In this document: positions 59,803-64,000 of the stretch, piece by piece
How positions within the stretch are numbered: position 1 is the stretch's first letter
Layout: the number at the start of each line of letters is the position of its first letter
Assembly: GCA_963794605.1 (NCBI GenBank)
Contig: CAWCEN010000002.1
Span: 806,001-870,000, forward strand
DNA: 64,000 nt
Direction of reading: 5' to 3'
Origin: VAXT01 sp963794605
GTDB taxonomy: Bacteria; Actinomycetota; Thermoleophilia; Gaiellales; Gaiellaceae
Notes under the pieces: generated by a model
Told to the model about the DNA's origin: nothing
What the model saw: only the letters and a program-made list of their open reading frames with translations
Database searches by the model: none
Program-made: the position numbers and the translations under genes

Positions 59803-62800
59803 TTGACCCGCTTGCACGAATATGTGGGCGCGGTGCATGAACTTCCTGCGGGCACTGTTACTTTCGTCTTCACCGACATCGAGGGCTCGACGTCCTTGCT
59901 CAAGAAGCTGGGGCGCGACCGCTACGACGAGGTTCTCGCCGAGCATACGCAGCTTCTGGGTGCCGCTTTCGCCGCTCACGAAGGACGCGTAGTCGATACG
60001 CAGGGCGACTCGTTCTTCGTGGCCTTCCGCACTGCTGCAGACGCCCTGGCCGCGGCCGTCGATGCGCAGCGCGACCTGGCCGCGCACTCCTGGCCCGAAG
60101 GGGTGGAGGTCAAGGTGCGCATGGGCCTGCACACGGGCGAGCCCAAGCTGGGCGGGGAACGCTACGTGGGCCTGGGCGTGCACCGGGCCGCCCGCATCGG
60201 TGCCGCCGGACACGGGGGCCAGGTGCTGCTCTCCTCGACGACGAAGGAGCTGGCCGAGGAGGAGCTTCCCCCCGGGGTCACGATCCGGGACCTCGGCGAG
60301 CGTCGCCTGAAGGACATCGACCAACCCCAGCGTCTCTACCAGGTGGTAGTCGATGGTCTCCAGAGTGAGTTCGCGCAGCTCAACACCCTGGACGTCGAGC
60401 TGCGTCGTAAGCGACGGCGCATGTATGCCGGGTCGGCCCTGATCGGCGTGATCGCTGCAGCGGTCGCGATCCCGGTGTTCGCCTTCGGGCAGGGAGAACC
60501 TGGCGGCGGCGGCGTGAGAGTGGAGGGAAACGCAGTTGCGATCATCGAGCCGAACTCGAACGACGTCGTAGGCCAGGTCCCGGTCGGTGCCAGGCCGGCG
60601 GCGATCGCCGCGGGCTCGGGGTCGCTTTGGGTGGCCAACCTCGACGACCAGACTGTCTCGCGGGTCAACCCTGCGACGCGGACGGTCACCAGGACTCTTC
60701 CGGTTGCAGACACCCCCACCGGGGTTGCCGCTTCGAACAATGCCGTCTGGGTCGTTGGATCGACTCCGTCGAAGCCGTTCGTTGCCGTCAGGCAGATCGA
60801 CCCCCGGTTCAACACTGTCTCCGGCCGGACGTCGATCGGAACGGTCGCGCCCGGAGACGTCGGCTCGGTTGCGGCCGACGGGCAGAGGGTCTGGGTTGCG
60901 CCATCCTCGGGCCTGCTCACCCGCCTCAACCCGACCAGCGCGCGCAAGGTGCAGCAGGTCGATCCCAATGCCGGACCGACCGGTGTTGCCATCGGCCCGG
61001 ATGCAATCTGGGTGACAGACAGCTTCGCGGGCACGGTGACGCGCGTCGACCCGACCGGCTTGCTCACCCCCTTCGGCGTCGGTCACGGGCCGAGCGGAAT
61101 CGCAGTCGGCGCCGGCGCGGTTTGGGTTGCCGACACATTTGACGACGCGGTCGTGCGGATCGATCCCACGACACGGGCTGTGACGACCACGGTCCCGGTC
61201 GGAGGAGCCCCCGTCGGCATCGCGGTCGGCGGCGGGTCGGTCTGGGTCGCGAACAGCCGCGACGGGACCGTCACCCGCATCGATGCGGCCACCGCGAAGC
61301 CCATCCAGACGATCGACGTCGGCGGCAGCCCTCAGGGTCTGGCGATCGCGAACGGGAGCGTGTGGGTGACGGTCCAGAGCGCCGTTCACGAGCTCCCGGG
61401 AGCCGGGGCCGCGGCAGGGACTGTGCGCGTGACGGCTGAGAACGACGTGGATTTCATGGATCCGGCGCTGGCCTATTCCTCGCACGCGTGGCAATTGCTC
61501 TTCTCAACGTGCGCGAAGCTGCTCACGTACCCGGACAAGCCTGCTCCCGCGGGCTCTCAGCTCGTGCCCGAGGTCGCCCGTTCGCTTCCTCAGCGCTCGG
61601 CAGACGGCAAGACGTACACGTTCACGATCCGCGAGGGCTTCCGCTTCTCGCCGCCCTCGAACGAGCCGGTCACCGCTCGGACGTTCAAGTACGCGATCGA
61701 GCGCAGCCTGAGCCCGAAGATGAAGGGTCCCGCGCATGTCCAGGGCTATCTGTCCGACGTCGCGGGCGCCAAGGCGTACATGGCTGGGAAGACGCCGCAC
61801 ATCTCGGGCATCGTGGCGCAGGGAGACAGGCTGACCGTCCGACTCGTGGCGCCCGCGCCGGATTTCGTGACGCTCATCGCGCTGCCGTTCTTCTGCGCGG
61901 TGCCGGTCGGCACTCCTCTCGACCCCAAGGGGATCCGGCTCGTTCCGTCGGCAGGGCCGTACTACGTCGCGACCTACGCCCCAGGGCACGGAGTCGTGCT
62001 CAAACGGAATCCCAACTACCGCGGCAGTCGCCCGCGTCGATCGAGCCGCATCGAGCTCGCGGTCGGCGTCTCCAAAGAGAAGGCCGTGCGGGAGATCGAG
62101 GCCGGGAAGGCGGACTTCGCAGCGGAAGGCGTAGGCCCTGGGCTAGCTCCCGAGCTCGAGGCGCGGTACGGGCCCGGCAGCACGGCGGCGAGGAAGGGTC
62201 GCCAGCAGTACTTCCGCAACGCTCAATCGGTGCTCGACTTCCTCGTCCTCAATACCCAGCGCCCGCTCTTCCGCGATGTGCGGCTTCGGCGGGCGGTCAA
62301 CTTTGCTCTCGACCGGAGTACGCTGGCTCGCCTGGCGATTCCTACCGGTGGGCTTCCTGAGCGCCCGACCGACCAGTATCTGCCACCTGGGATGCCGGGC
62401 TTCAGCGAAGCACGGATCTACCCGCTGACGCCGAACCTCGCCAAGGCCAGGCGACTGGCAGGCAGGAAACGCCGCAGCGCCGTCCTCTACACCTGCAATC
62501 TCTCCCCCTGCGACCAGGGGGCCCAGGTCATCAAGGCGAACCTGGCCGCGATCGGCATCGACGTCCTCGTCAAAACCTTCTCCTTCGAGACGCTGTTCGA
62601 CCGGCTACCTAGGAAGGGCGAGCCTTTCGACATCGCAGCGGTAGGCTGGATCGCGGACTACCCCGACCCGTCCCAGTTCCTCAACGTGCTGCTTTCGGGT
62701 GGAGTGTTCCCGCCATTCGACGACCCGGTGTACACCCGCAAGCTCGCGGCTGCGGACCGACTCTCGGGGCCGCCCCGCTACCTCGCCTACGGCAGGCTCG

Positions 62801-62946
62801 ACGCCGACCTCGCCCGTAACGGGGCCCCGTGGGTTGCGATCGGCACCTCGCAGAGCCAGGACTTCTTCTCCGCGCGCATGGGCTGTCAGGTCTTCCAGCC
62901 GGTGTACGGCTTCATAAACCTCGGCGCGCTCTGCATCCGGCCCTAG
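59803..62946 (+). CDS. Adenylate/guanylate cyclase - membrane helix - beta-propeller - solute-binding protein fusion, 1047 aa
   Basis: Residues 15-185 are a class III nucleotide cyclase: FVFTDIEGSTSLL with metal Asp25, DTQGDSFFVAF with Asp69. GVHRAARIGAAGHGGQVLLS carries His127 where the transition-state Asn is usual. One helix follows (209-229). Residues 240-530 are a YVTN/YncE-like propeller with repeats of the type GSLWVANLDDQTVSRVNP. Residues 540-1047 are a family 5 extracellular solute-binding (oligopeptide-type) domain: GKTYTFTIREGFRFSPP, VLKRNPNYRG, FRDVRLRRAVNFALDRSTLA, DIAAVGWIADYPDPSQFLNV. The layout puts a ligand sensor outside and a cyclase inside. The start is uncertain (TTG 59803, GTG 59824 or 59833). 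Confidence 0.9.
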   Translation: MTRLHEYVGAVHELPAGTVTFVFTDIEGSTSLLKKLGRDRYDEVLAEHTQLLGAAFAAHEGRVVDTQGDSFFVAFRTAADALAAAVDAQRDLAAHSWPEGVEVKVRMGLHTGEPKLGGERYVGLGVHRAARIGAAGHGGQVLLSSTTKELAEEELPPGVTIRDLGERRLKDIDQPQRLYQVVVDGLQSEFAQLNTLDVELRRKRRRMYAGSALIGVIAAAVAIPVFAFGQGEPGGGGVRVEGNAVAIIEPNSNDVVGQVPVGARPAAIAAGSGSLWVANLDDQTVSRVNPATRTVTRTLPVADTPTGVAASNNAVWVVGSTPSKPFVAVRQIDPRFNTVSGRTSIGTVAPGDVGSVAADGQRVWVAPSSGLLTRLNPTSARKVQQVDPNAGPTGVAIGPDAIWVTDSFAGTVTRVDPTGLLTPFGVGHGPSGIAVGAGAVWVADTFDDAVVRIDPTTRAVTTTVPVGGAPVGIAVGGGSVWVANSRDGTVTRIDAATAKPIQTIDVGGSPQGLAIANGSVWVTVQSAVHELPGAGAAAGTVRVTAENDVDFMDPALAYSSHAWQLLFSTCAKLLTYPDKPAPAGSQLVPEVARSLPQRSADGKTYTFTIREGFRFSPPSNEPVTARTFKYAIERSLSPKMKGPAHVQGYLSDVAGAKAYMAGKTPHISGIVAQGDRLTVRLVAPAPDFVTLIALPFFCAVPVGTPLDPKGIRLVPSAGPYYVATYAPGHGVVLKRNPNYRGSRPRRSSRIELAVGVSKEKAVREIEAGKADFAAEGVGPGLAPELEARYGPGSTAARKGRQQYFRNAQSVLDFLVLNTQRPLFRDVRLRRAVNFALDRSTLARLAIPTGGLPERPTDQYLPPGMPGFSEARIYPLTPNLAKARRLAGRKRRSAVLYTCNLSPCDQGAQVIKANLAAIGIDVLVKTFSFETLFDRLPRKGEPFDIAAVGWIADYPDPSQFLNVLLSGGVFPPFDDPVYTRKLAAADRLSGPPRYLAYGRLDADLARNGAPWVAIGTSQSQDFFSARMGCQVFQPVYGFINLGALCIRP

Positions 62947-62965
62947 CCGCGCGAGAAAAGTGCCG

Positions 62966-63505
62966 TTATCCAGCGGCTTTTCGCGACTTGAAGTGGCGCG
63001 AGAGGAGCCCGGCGCCGCCTGTTGCGACCATGACCAGCGCGAGGCCGGCGAGGATCAGCAGTGGCAGCGGAACCGAGTCGGAGTTGGTCGGGCCGAGCTT
63101 GTCGATCGCCGAGTTGTAGACGCTGGCGTCGGGGTCGTTCGGGTTGGCCTCGGCCTGAGGCGGCGGCGGATTGCTCCCGAACAAGACCCTGGCCCTCGAG
63201 GCGCGCTGCCTGGCGGCCGTGATGTCGTCGATGATCCCCGTGTACTGCTGGAGGTCGTTCGGGACATGCTTGATCGCCTCGCCGTAGCAGTGGAGCGGAT
63301 AGACGCCCTGGATGATGCCGTCGTCGACCCAGTCGTCCTGGATCTGCTTCCAGCAGGGTCCTCTGGCCGACGCTGAGGGCGCGGAGACGGCGAGCGCGAG
63401 CACACCGAGTACGACGGCGGCCGCGCTGACGGCGGTGAGGCGAGCCGGTCGGATGGTTTTGAGCCTACCTATTGGGGGTCGCTGGCATTGACAACAGAGT
63501 CTCAC
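62966..63505 (-). CDS. Exported protein with C-terminal membrane anchor
   Basis: The protein has 179 residues from GTG 63505 (199 from GTG 63565). A signal-peptide helix (AAAVVLGVLALAVSAPSASA) precedes a mature region with two cysteines (GPCWKQIQDDWVDDGIIQGV, LHCYGEAIKHV), then a Pro-rich linker and a C-terminal helix (LPLLILAGLALVMVATGGAG) with a basic tail. No sortase LPXTG is seen. Function unknown. It is divergent from the O-antigen-ligase-like gene, across the second TTAAG...GTAAG motif. Confidence 0.65.
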   Translation of the reverse strand: MRLCCQCQRPPIGRLKTIRPARLTAVSAAAVVLGVLALAVSAPSASARGPCWKQIQDDWVDDGIIQGVYPLHCYGEAIKHVPNDLQQYTGIIDDITAARQRASRARVLFGSNPPPPQAEANPNDPDASVYNSAIDKLGPTNSDSVPLPLLILAGLALVMVATGGAGLLSRHFKSRKAAG

Positions 63506-63536
63506 GGATCGCCTTGATCGCCTAGTTAGCCGGTTG

Positions 63537-63551
63537 TTAAGCCTTTGTAAG
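63537..63551 (+). promoter_or_regulatory. 15-bp motif TTAAGCCTTTGTAAG, candidate operator
   Basis: 13/15 identical to the copy at 621-635 and in the same setting: between a small exported or membrane protein gene and a divergent polysaccharide gene, upstream of TATCCT. The spacing to TATCCT is 49 bp here against 28 bp there. Confidence 0.35.
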
Positions 63552-63600
63552 CGGATTCCTTGCACGTATCGGTGTAAATACCCGTTTCCGCCGCAGCCCC

Positions 63601-63606
63601 TATCCT
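63601..63606 (+). promoter_or_regulatory. -10 element TATCCT, probably leaderless
   Basis: TATCCT begins 15 nt before GTG 63616, the same hexamer and nearly the same distance as at 664-669. No Shine-Dalgarno is visible. Confidence 0.45.
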
Positions 63607-63615
63607 CCGCGCTTG

Positions 63616-64000
63616 GTGGCCGCGTCCCGCCGTTTCAGCCTTCTTTGTGCGGCCGGCGCGCTGATCGCGGCCGCGCTGCTGTTTGGCGGTGGGTCGGGGG
63701 ACGGGGCGGTCGCGTGGATCGGTGGGGTTGGGCTGGTCGTCGCGCTCGGCTTGTGTGGGCTCACGTTCATCGGGCTCTTGCCGCTGCCCGCGCTCGGGCG
63801 CGAGGGGATCGCGTTTGCCTTGCTCGGCGGCGGGTTCGCTGTCTGGACCGGCTTGACGGTGGTCTGGTCGGTGCTGCCGGACCGCTCGTGGGACTACTTC
63901 AACCGCGGGCTCGCGTACTTCGCGTTCGCGGTGGTCGGGGCGTTCGCGGGCTCGGCGCTCTCGACGCGGGTCGGCGCGTGGCTGCTGGGGGCGCTCGTCG
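63616..64000 (+). CDS. O-antigen ligase-like polytopic membrane protein (3' end outside window)
   Basis: The frame is open from GTG 63616 to the window end, about 128 residues, with at least four hydrophobic helices (LLCAAGALIAAALLFGGGSG, IGGVGLVVALGLCGLTFIGL). VWSVLPDRSWDYFNRGLAYF in the loop after helix 3 resembles the region preceding the core of WaaL/O-antigen-ligase proteins in actinobacteria. It would attach or polymerise glycan outside the membrane. The diagnostic C-terminal part is not in view. TATCCT lies 15 nt upstream. Confidence 0.7.
   Translation, partial: MAASRRFSLLCAAGALIAAALLFGGGSGDGAVAWIGGVGLVVALGLCGLTFIGLLPLPALGREGIAFALLGGGFAVWTGLTVVWSVLPDRSWDYFNRGLAYFAFAVVGAFAGSALSTRVGAWLLGALV

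Noticed and set aside
1..64000. CRISPR array, tRNA or rRNA genes, transposase or prophage
   Set aside because: No regularly spaced repeats, no cloverleaf-like sequence in intergenic gaps, no rRNA-like tract and no transposase, integrase or phage structural motif was noticed.

Overview
The window is high-GC and gene-dense, with many GTG starts, 4-nt ATGA/GTGA overlaps and TANNNT hexamers placed 10-16 nt before start codons. That suits an actinobacterium with many leaderless transcripts. The gene set (adenylate-cyclase/propeller/solute-binding fusion, EHN-type epoxide hydrolases, glycosyltransferases with Wzm/Wzt export, class II ribonucleotide reductase) suggests Thermoleophilia (Gaiellales/Solirubrobacterales-like), probably an environmental genome. 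The lineage is an inference from gene content; no rRNA or tRNA gene was seen.

Region 1 (1-28141) is a large surface-polysaccharide locus. It holds nucleotide-sugar enzymes (UDP-glucuronate decarboxylase, UDP-GlcNAc 2-epimerase, GDP-mannose 4,6-dehydratase plus GDP-4-keto-6-deoxymannose reductase), a polyprenyl-phosphate glycosylphosphotransferase, a broken flippase, three methyltransferase domains, a DUF2304/GT2 pair and a DUF2142 membrane protein. A minus-strand run of nine genes (28141 to 17495) contains three GT4 enzymes, two GT2 enzymes, a Wzt/Wzm-type ABC exporter with a C-terminal Wzt domain, a coiled-coil protein and a 1068-residue GT2-GT4-methyltransferase fusion. The locus appears to resume at the right edge (63616-64000) with an O-antigen-ligase-like membrane protein.

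Region 2 (28165-44254) is mostly housekeeping: hemE-hemH, a PHP-type DNA polymerase X, a degenerate metallo-beta-lactamase-like protein, an MFS transporter, a flippase-like LPG-synthase-type membrane protein, a SemiSWEET sugar transporter, a flavin reductase, a LuxR regulator, a flavin monooxygenase, a glutaredoxin-GNAT fusion, a CDGSH iron-sulfur protein, an M28 peptidase, a methyltransferase and a phosphatase-fold protein that has lost its catalytic cysteine.

Region 3 (44292-55930) is a hydrolase-rich accessory stretch. It has a formamidase, three tandem epoxide hydrolases (two frame-disrupted), a Bax-inhibitor-1 family protein (disrupted), two further alpha/beta hydrolases (one fused to a thioredoxin-like domain), a metallophosphoesterase, a serine beta-lactamase-like protein (disrupted), a duplicated tail of the metallophosphoesterase, a short NAD-binding epimerase and a cupin.

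Region 4 (56077-63505) has two small hypothetical proteins, nrdJ, the 1047-residue cyclase-propeller-solute-binding fusion and a secreted protein.

At least six genes carry single-base frame disruptions, often in close compensating groups or in C/G runs. Base-calling or assembly indels are therefore as likely as true pseudogenes, and read-level checking matters before biology is inferred. No CRISPR array, transposase or prophage was seen.
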